Part shown: positions 1-7,905 of the stretch, one piece after another
How positions within the stretch are numbered: position 1 is the first letter of the stretch
Layout: the number at the start of each line of letters is the position of its first letter
Assembly (NCBI GenBank): GCA_045580165.1
Contig: JAZNNG010000077.1
Coordinates: forward strand, 12,163 to 76,162
Reading direction: 5' to 3'
From: UBA4717 sp045580165
GTDB taxonomy: Bacteria; Bacillota; Clostridia; Oscillospirales; CAG-272
Length of the DNA: 64,000 bases
Translations under genes and position numbers: made by a program
The notes under the pieces: generated by a model
What the model saw: the letters and a program-made list of their open reading frames with translations, nothing else
Databases searched by the model: none
Told to the model about the DNA's origin: nothing

Positions 1-1365
1 GGTAAGCTCTATTCACTTTCAAAGCTTCAGAATTACCTCGGCAAGAAGTTCAAGATGCCGATGGAAAAGAGCCTTGCAATAGTGCAGAAGCTTTACGAGG
101 AGGGCTACGTTACCTACCCGAGAACAAACAGTGAATATCTTGCAACCGCAGAGCAGGATAAGATCAAAAAAATACTTGAGGGAATACGCAAGATAGGCTA
201 TCCCGTAAAGTTCAAATTCAGTAAGACAATATTTGACGACTCAAAGATAGAATCCCACTCAGCGCTTACTCCTACGTATAAGATACCCGACAAGAATAAA
301 CTGTCACCCGAAGAAATGCATGTGTATTCTACCATACTGCGCCGCTTCGTTGCAGTATTTTGCGAGCTTGAATGTAAGGTTGAAAAGACCGAGATAAAGA
401 TCAAAACGGGAGATCTTGAGGAGTTTGTGCTCAAGGGTACGGTTATCGTCGAGCCCGGTTGGACTAAGTTTGACGATTATACTCAAAAGGACAAAATCCT
501 GCCGAAGCTCGAAAATGGAGATATTATAGAAACCGCGTTTGAGCCTCTTGAAAAGGAAACCAATCCGCCAAAGCACTATACCATTGAGACACTTAACAAC
601 TATCTTAAAAATCCCTTTAAGGAAGAAAAAAGCCAGGCGTCAGAAAACGAAAGCGACGAAGAAGATTACAAGGCTATCTTCGAGGGACTTGAGCTTGGTA
701 CCGAGGCAACGAGAACGGGCATTATCGAAAACGCAAGAAAAAGTAATTACATAAAGCTTACTAAAGACGTATATACAATTCTTCCCGATGGGGAATATCT
801 TATCGACGCCCTTGTCAGAATGAATATTTCAATGGATAAGTATAAGACGAGCGAGCTTGGTAAGGCGCTCAAGGGAGTTTACCGAGGCGAGCTTACGGTT
901 GACGATAGCGTTGAGCTTGCCGAGAGGGAGATAAGCGAGGTGTTTGCTCGCCGCGAGCTCCCCCCCGAAACAGATACGTACGACGGATTCTTCGGTGACG
1001 TTATCGGCAAATGCCCGGTATGCGCCAAGGAAATAGTGAAGGGTAGATACGGCTACGGCTGCAGAGGCTACAAGGAAGGCTGTAAATTCAAGATAGGCGG
1101 AGTGATATGCTCTCGCGTGATCTCTGTAACGAATGCAAAAATGATACTTGAAACAGGCAGATCCTCTAAAATTCAAGGCTTCGTATCAAAAAGCGGCAAA
1201 CCGTTTGACGCATATCTTAAGCTTGAGGGCGATAAGGTTATTTTTGAGTTTGATAATGACCGTCCCCAAAAGCCTCAGTCAATCGTAAATGCTCCCGTTG
1301 GATTTACAAACAGACACATACCGTCAAGCGAGGATCTTTCGTTTCTTGACTCAATAACCGAATAA
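1..1365 (+). CDS. topB: DNA topoisomerase III (type IA), C-terminal part
   Basis: The reading frame is open from base 1, so the N-terminal Toprim part lies outside the window and about 454 residues are visible. Type IA topoisomerases relax or decatenate DNA by a transient 5'-phosphotyrosine break. The active-site segment YVTYPRTNSEYL lies about 40 residues into the visible part; its tyrosine in YPRT is the catalytic residue of the family. After the gate domains comes a Cys4-like zinc-binding segment (CPVC then two later Cys), followed by a short KxGKxFDAYLxL module typical of the C-terminus of Firmicute TopB-like enzymes. The gene ends at a strong hairpin. It could be a chromosomal or element-borne TopB copy; the missing left flank would decide. 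Confidence 0.9.
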   Translation, partial: GKLYSLSKLQNYLGKKFKMPMEKSLAIVQKLYEEGYVTYPRTNSEYLATAEQDKIKKILEGIRKIGYPVKFKFSKTIFDDSKIESHSALTPTYKIPDKNKLSPEEMHVYSTILRRFVAVFCELECKVEKTEIKIKTGDLEEFVLKGTVIVEPGWTKFDDYTQKDKILPKLENGDIIETAFEPLEKETNPPKHYTIETLNNYLKNPFKEEKSQASENESDEEDYKAIFEGLELGTEATRTGIIENARKSNYIKLTKDVYTILPDGEYLIDALVRMNISMDKYKTSELGKALKGVYRGELTVDDSVELAEREISEVFARRELPPETDTYDGFFGDVIGKCPVCAKEIVKGRYGYGCRGYKEGCKFKIGGVICSRVISVTNAKMILETGRSSKIQGFVSKSGKPFDAYLKLEGDKVIFEFDNDRPQKPQSIVNAPVGFTNRHIPSSEDLSFLDSITE

Positions 1366-1369
1366 AGAG

Positions 1370-1404
1370 AAAGCATACACGCGGGAGGCCGCGTGTATGC
1401 TTTG
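1370..1404. terminator. Bidirectional rho-independent terminator after topB
   Basis: A 12-bp GC-rich stem GCATACACGCGG / CCGCGTGTATGC with loop GAGG is flanked by A residues on the left and T residues on the right. It sits 5 bases after the topB stop codon and 30 bases beyond the stop of the convergent Gln/Asn-rich ORF. Confidence 0.85.
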
Positions 1405-1433
1405 CACAAATATAGGAGGGTATTTGATATACT

Positions 1434-1571
1434 TTATCTGTTGCTGTCCTGGTTGTTGCTATTCTTGTTCTGGCTATTGTTCTGATTCTTGTTCTGGTTT
1501 TTGTTCTGGTAGTTCTGATTGTTGTTTTCGTTCTTGTTCTGATTTTTGTTCTGGTAGTTCTGGTTCTGCAT
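1434..1571 (-). CDS. Gln/Asn-rich micro-protein (45 aa)
   Basis: Starting at ATG 1571 the minus strand encodes 45 residues made almost only of Q, N, K, S, with two Y and a few others. It is built from a QNxNQNKN-type repeat: the segment QNYQNKNQNKN occurs twice, and looser copies follow. A ribosome binding site (GGAAAGGA) lies about 10 bases upstream. The opposite strand reads as an implausible Cys/Ser/Gly/Phe-rich ORF, which supports the minus strand as the coding one. Very short polar QN-rich proteins of this kind occur in Clostridia genomes, to my recollection, as hypothetical proteins without a known role. The composition suggests a disordered, possibly amyloid-prone or sporulation/envelope-associated peptide, but function is unknown. 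Confidence 0.6.
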   Translation of the reverse strand: MQNQNYQNKNQNKNENNNQNYQNKNQNKNQNNSQNKNSNNQDSNR

Positions 1572-1602
1572 TGAAATTAATTCCTTTCCGCATATCACGA
1601 GT

Positions 1603-1621
1603 GTAAATGTGTTTCATTTAC
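1603..1621. repeat. Inverted repeat between micro-protein and methylase genes
   Basis: GTAAATG-TGTTT-CATTTAC is a perfect 7-bp dyad in the divergent intergenic region between the Gln/Asn-rich ORF and the downstream methyltransferase. It could be an operator or a small RNA hairpin. No clear sigma-A promoter was recognised beside it. Confidence 0.3.
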
Positions 1622-1698
1622 GGTATTATTGTTTCACGCGGCGCGAAAAGTATGCAGACGCAACGATACCATTATTTTCATTTTGTAAAGGTCATTTT

Positions 1699-2436
1699 AT
1701 GAGCGATTTATTTATAACCGAAATAAACGAAAAAATTAAAATTTATCAAAAAAAAGACGGACTTACCTTTGGAACGGACGCCTATTTGCTATACGCGTAT
1801 ATGAAAACGCGAAAGAATGCCATTGGAGCTGACCTCGGCAGCGGAACGGGTGTAATATCTCTGCTTGCCGCGTCGAAGGGAAAGCTTTCGTATATCCACG
1901 CCATTGAAATACAAAAGGATTTTTGCGACATAATTGATAAAAATACCGAGTTGAACGCACTATCCCATAAAATCACCTCACACAACTGCGATGTTCGTGA
2001 TCTTCCTGACACGCTTGTCGAAGCGCTCGACGTAGTCTTTACCAATCCGCCTTATATGAGGTCGGATAGAGGACTTTCAAATCAAGCAGACTGTAAAAAC
2101 ATAGCCCGTCACGAGCAAAACGGTACTATATACGATTTTGCGTCCGCAGGCGCGAGATTGCTAAAATTCGGCGGATACTTTTACGCGGTCTACCGTCCCG
2201 ACAGACTTTGTGACCTTATTTGCGCTCTTCGAGAATATAAACTGGAGCCCAAGCGTATAACCTTTGTTTACCCGACGGTAAGCTCAAAGCCGTGCCTTGT
2301 GCTCGTTGAAGCAAAAAAAGGTGCAGGCGTATCGGCGGTTGTAACGAAGCCTCTTATAATGAACGGTGAGGACGGTAAATATACCCCCGAGCTTGACTAT
2401 ATTTACAATAACGGAGAATTTGATGAGCAGTATTAA
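1699..2436 (+). CDS. tRNA1(Val) A37 N6-methyltransferase-like protein (TrmN6/YfiC family)
   Basis: A 245-residue class I SAM-dependent methyltransferase. The SAM-binding motif ADLGSGTGVISLLAA lies near residues 43-57, and the N6-adenine methylase signature NPPY sits at about residue 117 in VVFTNPPYM. N-terminal ITEINEKIKIYQKKDGLTFGTDAYLL matches the TrmN6 group, which modifies A37 of tRNA-Val in Gram-negative bacteria; the Firmicute members are less well defined. ATG 1699 is chosen over the longer frame because AAAGG lies just upstream and the product then begins at the conserved region. Its end overlaps rsmI by 14 bases, so the two methylases are translationally coupled. Confidence 0.85.
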   Translation: MSDLFITEINEKIKIYQKKDGLTFGTDAYLLYAYMKTRKNAIGADLGSGTGVISLLAASKGKLSYIHAIEIQKDFCDIIDKNTELNALSHKITSHNCDVRDLPDTLVEALDVVFTNPPYMRSDRGLSNQADCKNIARHEQNGTIYDFASAGARLLKFGGYFYAVYRPDRLCDLICALREYKLEPKRITFVYPTVSSKPCLVLVEAKKGAGVSAVVTKPLIMNGEDGKYTPELDYIYNNGEFDEQY

Positions 2437-3310
2437 AAATCCCGACAGAAGCTATTCGGTTGAAAAAAACGCAATACTCAAGGGACACCTGTATCTCGTA
2501 GCAACACCGATAGGAAACCTTGCCGATCTCTCCGAGAGGGCGGTAAAGACCTTGTCTGAGGTCGATTTCGTAGCGGCAGAGGACACGAGAAACACGGCAC
2601 TTTTACTGTCGCGCCTCGGTATAAAAAAGTCCCTTATCAGCTACTATGAGCACAATAAGCGCGAGCGCGGCGAGGTTATATGCGAGAGAATCAAGGCAGG
2701 AGAGTCCTGCGCTCTCGTTACCGACGCGGGAACGCCTGCAATAAGCGACCCCGGTGAGGATATTGTAAAGCTATGCGCCGAGATGGATATTCCCGTGACT
2801 GCGGTACCGGGTCCCTGCGCGGCAATAGACGCGCTTATATTATCGGGACTTTTCACGGGCAGATTTGCGTTTGAGGGCTTCCTTTCGGCAAACAAAGCCG
2901 AAAGAAGACGCCGCTTTGAAGACGTTAAGAGCGAAAAGAGAACTATGATTTTTTACGAAGCGCCACACAAGCTCAAGACAACCCTTGCAGATATGCTTGA
3001 CGTTTTCGGAGCTGACAGAAAAATCACACTTTGCCGTGAGCTCACAAAGCTTAATGAGGAAATAATGCGTACAAGCCTCGGCGACGCCAACGAATATTAT
3101 TCACATAACGAGCCGAGAGGCGAATACGTCCTCGTTCTTGAGGGAATAAGCGACGATGAGCTTAATAAGGACGCGTTTTATGTCAATATGACCGTTAAGG
3201 AGCACGTAGAGGAATATATGTCGCGCGGGATGAGCAAAATGGACGCCATGAAGGCGACTGCACGTGACAGAGGCGTGTCAAAGAGCGAGATCTATAAGGA
3301 AATGTGTTAA
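2423..3310 (+). CDS. rsmI: 16S rRNA (cytidine1402-2'-O)-methyltransferase RsmI
   Basis: A 295-residue tetrapyrrole-methylase-fold enzyme that 2'-O-methylates C1402 in the decoding centre of 16S rRNA. Signature segments are LYLVATPIGNLADLSERAVKTL near the start, AEDTRNTALLL, the SAM-site region VTDAGTPAISDPGEDIV, PGPCAAIDALILSGL, and FEGFLSANKAERRRRFE. ATG 2423 gives the usual length; a longer in-frame start would lie inside the preceding gene. The overlap with trmN6-like places the two in one transcript closed by the hairpin at 3312. Confidence 0.95.
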   Translation: MSSIKNPDRSYSVEKNAILKGHLYLVATPIGNLADLSERAVKTLSEVDFVAAEDTRNTALLLSRLGIKKSLISYYEHNKRERGEVICERIKAGESCALVTDAGTPAISDPGEDIVKLCAEMDIPVTAVPGPCAAIDALILSGLFTGRFAFEGFLSANKAERRRRFEDVKSEKRTMIFYEAPHKLKTTLADMLDVFGADRKITLCRELTKLNEEIMRTSLGDANEYYSHNEPRGEYVLVLEGISDDELNKDAFYVNMTVKEHVEEYMSRGMSKMDAMKATARDRGVSKSEIYKEMC

Positions 3311-3311
3311 T

Positions 3312-3346
3312 AAAAAACGGCTTCACAGTGAGTGAGGCCGTTTTTG
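3312..3346. terminator. Bidirectional terminator between rsmI and glycosyltransferase
   Basis: AAAAACGGCTTCAC pairs with GTGAGGCCGTTTTT around a 5-base loop, directly after the rsmI stop. The A-run and T-run on either side let it serve the convergent minus-strand glycosyltransferase as well. Confidence 0.85.
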
Positions 3347-3373
3347 TTTGAATTGGTATATTTGCAAAATCTG

Positions 3374-3418
3374 TCGGCAGGGAAGGGGGGTGAACCTGCC
3401 GAATCCCCCGTTTTTTTT
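3374..3418 (+). other. Mutually exclusive hairpins followed by T8
   Basis: TCGGCAGG (3374-3381) can pair with CCTGCCGA (3395-3402), while the G-run inside that loop (3385-3390) can pair with CCCCC (3405-3409), which is followed by eight T residues. The two stems cannot both form easily, so this resembles a terminator/antiterminator pair on the plus strand. It lies between two convergent genes and no downstream target is evident. Confidence 0.35.
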
Positions 3419-3420
3419 GC

Positions 3421-4545
3421 TTATTCGATTGCCTTTTTCGCAAGCTTTATCGCAAAGTCGCATATCCTGCGCGTAGAATCGGGGTGAGCGTATATAGAAA
3501 TACACTTTTTCATCGCTTCAAGCCGTCCGGGCACGTTGAAAAGAGTGAACACTATCTCCTCAAGTGTGTATGTAGGAGTGACCGCCATAGCGCACCCGTT
3601 GTTTACAAGAAACTCTGTGTTCCTGTCCTCTTGACCGGGAATGGGGTTGATTATTATCATCGGAAGACCTTTGGCGAGTGCCTCAGAGCTTGTAAGACCG
3701 CCGGGCTTTGTTATGATGCAGTCCGCCGCATCCATAAGCTCGTCTACGTTAGAAGTAAAGCCGAAATTCAGAACGGTTTTGGAGTATGTTCTTGAGTCTA
3801 TTTTTGCTTTGCTCGTCTTGTTGCTTCCGCAAACCGATATTATCTGAAAATCGCTCATAATACTGTCAAGCCTGTCAACGGTCTTTACAATGTTACCGTA
3901 ACCCATAGAACCGCCCATAAGAAGTATCACGTTTCTGTCGGGGTCAAGTCCGAGGCGGAGCTTTGCTTCTCGTTTGTCAACTTGATTTTCAAACTTCGGA
4001 CTTATCGGTATACCGAAGGGAAGTATCTGACCGTCGTGAAATCCTTTTTCTCTTGCTTTAAGATATAAGGATTCGTTTGGCACCACAACGTAGTCGAGGT
4101 CGTCGCCCTCCTCCCAATACGGGTGAAAAGCGAAGTCGGTGAGGATCGCTATTGATTTCGCGCGTAGCTTTTGCTCGCTTTTGATAACATCAACAAATAT
4201 ACCGGCGTATACGTGCGTGCATATGATCAAGTCGGGATCAAAGCTGTCTATGTACTTTTTTAGCTTTTGAGAAAGCATTTTAGCAGTTATCCTCGTAGGA
4301 TTAAGCTCATCGATCGTTTTCTTTCTCATTTCAGCGAGTCTGTACGCACCCTTGTACGCAAGCTTTGCGCGGCTTGATATAAAAAGGTAACCCTTGTCAA
4401 CGGTTTTACCGAGAAGCTTGTTAATGTATCTCATGGTGTCGAGTACTCTTACCTCAGCGCCCAATCCCATAAGACGCTCCGAGAGCGCCTTTGCCGTAGA
4501 GTTGTGACCCTGACCGGCAGTAACGGATAAAATCAAAATTTTCAT
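3421..4545 (-). CDS. UgtP/MGD1-like glycosyltransferase (diacylglycerol glucosyltransferase family, GT28 type)
   Basis: A 374-residue GT-B glycosyltransferase of the MurG/MGDG-synthase group. The N-terminal acceptor half starts MKILILSVTAGQGHNSTAKAL, the GxGH motif of the family. The C-terminal donor half has the GGSMGYGN loop (about residue 212) and the UDP-sugar signature TKPGGLTSSEALAKGLPMIIINPIPGQE. Relatives move glucose or galactose to diacylglycerol at the inner membrane face to make glycolipids and the lipoteichoic acid anchor. ATG 4545 is preferred to an upstream ATG because GAAAGGATGA sits just before it. It is transcribed alone; a TATAAT box lies near 4580 but no good -35 element was seen. 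Confidence 0.85.
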   Translation of the reverse strand: MKILILSVTAGQGHNSTAKALSERLMGLGAEVRVLDTMRYINKLLGKTVDKGYLFISSRAKLAYKGAYRLAEMRKKTIDELNPTRITAKMLSQKLKKYIDSFDPDLIICTHVYAGIFVDVIKSEQKLRAKSIAILTDFAFHPYWEEGDDLDYVVVPNESLYLKAREKGFHDGQILPFGIPISPKFENQVDKREAKLRLGLDPDRNVILLMGGSMGYGNIVKTVDRLDSIMSDFQIISVCGSNKTSKAKIDSRTYSKTVLNFGFTSNVDELMDAADCIITKPGGLTSSEALAKGLPMIIINPIPGQEDRNTEFLVNNGCAMAVTPTYTLEEIVFTLFNVPGRLEAMKKCISIYAHPDSTRRICDFAIKLAKKAIE

Positions 4546-4650
4546 ATAAATCATCCTTTCGGGAATCATCTAAGCTTGATTATATACTCTATCTGTTAAT
4601 AAACTAAAAATAAACGGATAATATTTTGCAATCAAAGAAAGTTTTTGCCC

Positions 4651-4679
4651 TTGATTTTTTAAATAAAGTATGGTATAAT
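4651..4679 (+). promoter_or_regulatory. Sigma-A promoter for MgtC-family gene
   Basis: TTGATT (4651-4656), a 17-base spacer and TATAAT (4674-4679) lie 30 bases before the TTG start at 4709. Confidence 0.8.
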
Positions 4680-4708
4680 CATTAAATACAAATTTGAGAG
4701 GTATAGAA

Positions 4709-5416
4709 TTGAAGAACGAATTGATACAAATTTTCTATGAAAACGTAAATTTTGAACAGCTTGAGTATTTCATAAGAATACTCCTTGCCTGCATTTGCGG
4801 CGCGATAATAGGACTTGAGAGAAGCAGCAGGCAAAAAGAGGCGGGACTTCGTACACACATTATTCTTGCAATGGGAAGCGCCATTACTATGATAGTGTCA
4901 AAGTACGGTTTTTTTGATCTGCTCAATACATACGGAATAGACGCAGACCCCAGCAGACTTGCTTCAAACATCGTAACGGGAATCTCGTTCCTCGGTGCAG
5001 GTGTAATATTCGTAAGAACCGGTACGATAAAGGGACTTACAACAGCAGCGGGAATGTGGACTACCGCGGCTATCGGTATAACTCTGGGCGCAGGAATGTA
5101 TTTTATAGGGCTATCCTGTACGTTGCTTCTTCTGATATTGCAGATAGTATTGCACAGATTTTTACCTGCATCCGAGAAGTATACAACAAGCGAGCTTTCT
5201 ATGACCGCAAAGAATACGCCGGACATTGTAGAAAAAATACAAAAAGAGCTCACTGAAAAAAAGATGAAGATAGTCGGTATGAAAATGAGCTACGCAGACG
5301 AAGGAAACATTAAGCTCAAATTTACCGTAAAGGCAAAGAAGGACTCGGGAATGAACAATATTATGAGTATAGTAAAGGATTGCCCGGAAATAATCAGTAT
5401 AAGCGGAGAATTTTAA
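4709..5416 (+). CDS. MgtC/SapB family membrane protein
   Basis: A 235-residue integral membrane protein. The N-terminal 140 residues hold about four hydrophobic segments and the family signature GAIIGLERSSRQKEAGLRTH followed by ALAMGS-like ILAMGSAITM and SFLGAGVIF. The C-terminal 80 residues form an ACT-like cytoplasmic domain ending ISISGEF. MgtC relatives are linked to magnesium limitation and membrane-potential control, often acting on ATP synthase, but the Gram-positive proteins are poorly characterised. The start is set at TTG 4709 because GAGAGG lies 7 bases before it; an earlier in-frame TTG overlaps that site. Monocistronic, with its own promoter and terminator. Confidence 0.85.
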   Translation: MKNELIQIFYENVNFEQLEYFIRILLACICGAIIGLERSSRQKEAGLRTHIILAMGSAITMIVSKYGFFDLLNTYGIDADPSRLASNIVTGISFLGAGVIFVRTGTIKGLTTAAGMWTTAAIGITLGAGMYFIGLSCTLLLLILQIVLHRFLPASEKYTTSELSMTAKNTPDIVEKIQKELTEKKMKIVGMKMSYADEGNIKLKFTVKAKKDSGMNNIMSIVKDCPEIISISGEF

Positions 5417-5449
5417 GAAAAGCAACGCGCAAGCGTTGCTTTTCTTCTT
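5415..5449 (+). terminator. Terminator of MgtC-family gene
   Basis: AAGAAAAGCAACGC-GCAA-GCGTTGCTTTTCTT is a perfect 14-bp stem with a GCAA loop overlapping the stop codon. Confidence 0.9.
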
Positions 5450-5476
5450 GACATAAGGTGAAAACTGTGCTATACT
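5448..5476 (+). promoter_or_regulatory. Consensus promoter of tRNA-Leu
   Basis: TTGACA (5448-5453), a 17-base spacer and TATACT (5471-5476) lie 37 bases before the mature 5' end of the tRNA. The -35 box abuts the upstream terminator T-run. Confidence 0.85.
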
Positions 5477-5513
5477 GTAACGGTATCCGAAAAGAGTGCA
5501 GATACACGAATAT

Positions 5514-5597
5514 GCGCCTGTGGCGAAACTGGCAGACGCGCTAGACTTAGGATCTAGTGTCAATGACATGGGGGTTCAAGTCCCTTCAGGCGCACCA
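5514..5597 (+). tRNA. tRNA-Leu (anticodon UAG)
   Basis: Acceptor stem GCGCCTG pairs with CAGGCGC, followed by discriminator A and encoded CCA (5595-5597). The anticodon stem CTAGA/TCTAG (5541-5557) encloses loop CTTAGGA, giving anticodon TAG at 5548-5550. The long variable arm (GTCAATGACA region) is the class II feature of leucine tRNAs, and GGTTCAAGTCC is the T arm. It reads CUA and probably other CUN codons. Confidence 0.97.
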
Positions 5598-5637
5598 AAA
5601 AGAACGGTTATTTTGATAAATAACCGTTCTTTTTTCA
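5598..5637. terminator. Bidirectional terminator between tRNA-Leu and zinc-ribbon membrane protein
   Basis: AAAAGAACGGTTATTT pairs with AAATAACCGTTCTTTT around TTGAT. It directly follows the tRNA CCA end and overlaps the stop codon of the convergent minus-strand gene. Confidence 0.85.
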
Positions 5638-6327
5638 TATAAAAAACTTTCTTTCAAACGTGTCCCTAAGCGGACGGCTTATCGCAATTATCATAAGCAT
5701 CATTCCAATTATGAACAATGCCGAGAACGGATACACCGACCATCCGATAAGCCTGTCAAATTTGAAGGTTATCATAAGCAAAAATTCAATAAAGGGCATA
5801 AACAGGGAAAGGGCTAAAATTCCGCCCGAAACCACGAATAAACGACCTTTTCGTAAATACTTAAACAGGGTAACTGCCGTTGTTATTACCACTCCGACAA
5901 ACACCACTATCGGGAAAGCAAACGTTAAGAACCAATCGCCGTTTTGAACTTGGTTTATGTAAAGCAGATATAGCCCAACGGTACCAAATACGCACGGAGT
6001 GAATATAACAGGGTTCGGTTTTTTGAACCATAACGGTAAAGCGACGCTCATGTAACCGATAACGAGCGCACCCGCAACGTATCCCGACCACGTAATGCTT
6101 CCGCTGATCCTCAGATCACACAGTATAGTGATAACAAGCGGTATAATAAACAGAAATGTTAGGATAAACTGGAAAATTTTACCGTCTTTGCTTTTGGGGT
6201 ATTCGTTTAAGGGATATAGATTTTCGGCGGGCTCTCGTTTGATGTCGGGATGATAGGGAACTGTGCCGCATAGAGGACACTTGCTTTCTGTGTCGGCGAG
6301 CTTTACGCCGCATTTTATACAATACAT
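5635..6327 (-). CDS. Zinc-ribbon multi-pass membrane protein (DUF6320-like)
   Basis: A 230-residue protein that starts with a zinc ribbon (MYCIKCGVKL...CPLCG, Cys pairs at about 3/6 and 18/21) and continues through a linker into six or seven hydrophobic segments from about residue 53 to the C-terminus. Function is unknown; the family name is recalled, not searched. ATG 6327 follows AAGGAG at a normal distance, and the gene starts essentially on the stop codon of the upstream acyltransferase-like gene (6329), so the two are expressed together. The pairing suggests a membrane partner of that acyltransferase. Confidence 0.65.
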   Translation of the reverse strand: MYCIKCGVKLADTESKCPLCGTVPYHPDIKREPAENLYPLNEYPKSKDGKIFQFILTFLFIIPLVITILCDLRISGSITWSGYVAGALVIGYMSVALPLWFKKPNPVIFTPCVFGTVGLYLLYINQVQNGDWFLTFAFPIVVFVGVVITTAVTLFKYLRKGRLFVVSGGILALSLFMPFIEFLLMITFKFDRLIGWSVYPFSALFIIGMMLMIIAISRPLRDTFERKFFI

Positions 6328-6328
6328 A

Positions 6329-7681
6329 TTAAACTCCTTCTGTCTGACTGTTGGTTTGAACCTCGGCTTTGAGTCCAAGGCTTTTGATCACCTGAAAAAA
6401 CTCATACTCGAGGTCGGACTCGATAATATTTCTTACGAAATTCATATATAAGTCGTCGCCGAAAGAAATAACGGCGCAGTTGTTTGGAATGGTAGCCTGA
6501 ACGCCTAAAATAAAATCAAAGCGTCGTGTATATTCCTTCATAACCTCGGGGATTTTTACAGCACCGAGGTTTGACATTGAAATGCAGGATTTCTTTTCTC
6601 CCACTACGTTGAAAACCGCCTTCATAACAACGTTTTTTATAAACAACGGCATTAGTCTGACTATCATTGAACGCTCGTTTTTGACGTTTGCGGTTATCTT
6701 TGTTTTCATTACCTTTTCGTTGACGTTGAGCGCCATATGATGATGAACTATACTGCATATTTCCTCAAATGAATAAGCGCCGAGACGCGGATCTATTTCG
6801 GGGGTAGTGTAGAATGCAAAGTTTCTGAGTGTTGTGGAGCCGAGTATTCGGCGCAAGTTTATCGGCAGAAGCACCTTGACGGGCTTGAGTCGTTTTTTGT
6901 CATGTACCTTTTTAAATTGTAGATTCTGGAGCGCCATCATCAAGGCAGAAGCTAAAAGAGTGTTGACGCTTACACCGTACTCGTGTGCCTTGGATTTGCA
7001 CTCGTTTACCGAGAGCTTAAAGCAGGTGAGATTCGTAAAATTTTTAGGCTCGGGTGTTCCCGAAATATGCCAAGCATTGCTTTCGCTTCTGTTTGCAGCA
7101 ACGTTTCCGACGTGCTTTTGGAAGCTATCCTCCAGCTCCTCGTCACGGGGCTGTTCATAACGGTCAAGCACGCCGTTCTCACTCGGTATGTCAACACCGT
7201 ATTTTTGAGTAAGATATTCCGCGGTAAGAGTTTTTAAGAAAATAGGCGCCCCCGTACCGTCTGTGAGAGAATGGAAAATTTCAACGGCAATTCTATTTTT
7301 GTATGCAATGACTCTGAACGCGCATTTTTTTGTTTCGGCGCGGCTGATATTGGTTAAAGGATAACACTTTTCGTTCGAAATTTCGGGCGCTTCCGAGATC
7401 TCTTCGAGATAATACCAGAACAGTCCGCGGCGAAGACGTGCGGCAATAGAAGGGAATCGTTTGATAGTAACGTCGAGCGCTGATTTGAGAATGCTACGAT
7501 CGACTGTTTCGGTCAGCGTTACAGAAAGCCTGAAAATGCTGCTCCAATTACGCCTTCGCGCAGCGGGGTAAATTTTAGCGGCGTTGTCAAGTCGCATCCA
7601 ACGTAGACCGTTGACACCTGAACGCACCGAATAGGAGGTGGCGTTTTTTTCATTTTTTGTTTGATTTGTGTTGTGTTTCAT
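6329..7681 (-). CDS. Condensation-fold acyltransferase (alcohol acetyltransferase/BAHD-like)
   Basis: A 450-residue cytosolic protein with the chloramphenicol-acetyltransferase/condensation fold signature HxxxDG: H137-S-L-T-D141-G142 in VEIFHSLTDGTGAPIF. The N-terminal half contains a conserved RFPSIAARLRRGLFWYYLE segment and the C-terminal half a SNLGAVKIPEVM segment, as in alcohol acetyltransferase-like and polyketide-associated (PapA) acyltransferases. Members transfer acyl groups from CoA or a carrier to hydroxyl or amino acceptors; the substrate cannot be told from sequence. AAAGGAG lies 7 bases before ATG 7681 and a consensus promoter lies 28 bases upstream. It is first in a two-gene operon with the zinc-ribbon membrane protein. 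Confidence 0.75.
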   Translation of the reverse strand: MKHNTNQTKNEKNATSYSVRSGVNGLRWMRLDNAAKIYPAARRRNWSSIFRLSVTLTETVDRSILKSALDVTIKRFPSIAARLRRGLFWYYLEEISEAPEISNEKCYPLTNISRAETKKCAFRVIAYKNRIAVEIFHSLTDGTGAPIFLKTLTAEYLTQKYGVDIPSENGVLDRYEQPRDEELEDSFQKHVGNVAANRSESNAWHISGTPEPKNFTNLTCFKLSVNECKSKAHEYGVSVNTLLASALMMALQNLQFKKVHDKKRLKPVKVLLPINLRRILGSTTLRNFAFYTTPEIDPRLGAYSFEEICSIVHHHMALNVNEKVMKTKITANVKNERSMIVRLMPLFIKNVVMKAVFNVVGEKKSCISMSNLGAVKIPEVMKEYTRRFDFILGVQATIPNNCAVISFGDDLYMNFVRNIIESDLEYEFFQVIKSLGLKAEVQTNSQTEGV

Positions 7682-7708
7682 TGGCGTGCTCCTTTGTTTT
7701 TCACAAAA

Positions 7709-7737
7709 ATTATACCACGGATTTATTATCTTTGCAA
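7709..7737 (-). promoter_or_regulatory. Promoter for acyltransferase/zinc-ribbon operon
   Basis: On the minus strand TTGCAA (7737-7732), 17 bases, then TATAAT (7714-7709). Just beyond it, 7755-7800 carries repeated CTACT/GTAGTAG words that could bind a regulator of this divergent region. Confidence 0.8.
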
Positions 7738-7847
7738 CCTACTGCTTTCCGAGAATTCTACTCGTAGTAGAGTGACATATCTACTAATTCTACGGGCGGC
7801 TCTACTGCGTGGAAAGCTTTTTTATTTATTGAGTATACTTAAAACAG

Positions 7848-7876
7848 TTGACACACACTTAAATATAAAGTATAAT
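7848..7876 (+). promoter_or_regulatory. Consensus promoter for HAD / pseudo-P-type ATPase / dockerin operon
   Basis: TTGACA (7848-7853), 17-base spacer, TATAAT (7871-7876), 29 bases before ATG 7906. This is the only clear promoter before the three co-oriented genes that run to 15200. Confidence 0.85.
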
Positions 7877-7905
7877 ATGTATAATTATATTAAAATAGGT
7901 GTAAT

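Noticed and set aside
1434..1571. CRISPR or simple tandem repeat DNA
   Set aside because: The repeat follows codon phase with synonymous changes and keeps one open frame, so it is coding and not spacer-separated.
1397..1606. Plus-strand Cys/Ser/Gly-rich ORF
   Set aside because: It is the complement of the Gln/Asn-rich micro-protein; no ribosome site fits it, and it directly follows a terminator.
3374..3418. H-type pseudoknot formed by both stems together
   Set aside because: The 2-base loop would have to span an 8-bp stem, which is not sterically reasonable, so alternative hairpins are preferred.
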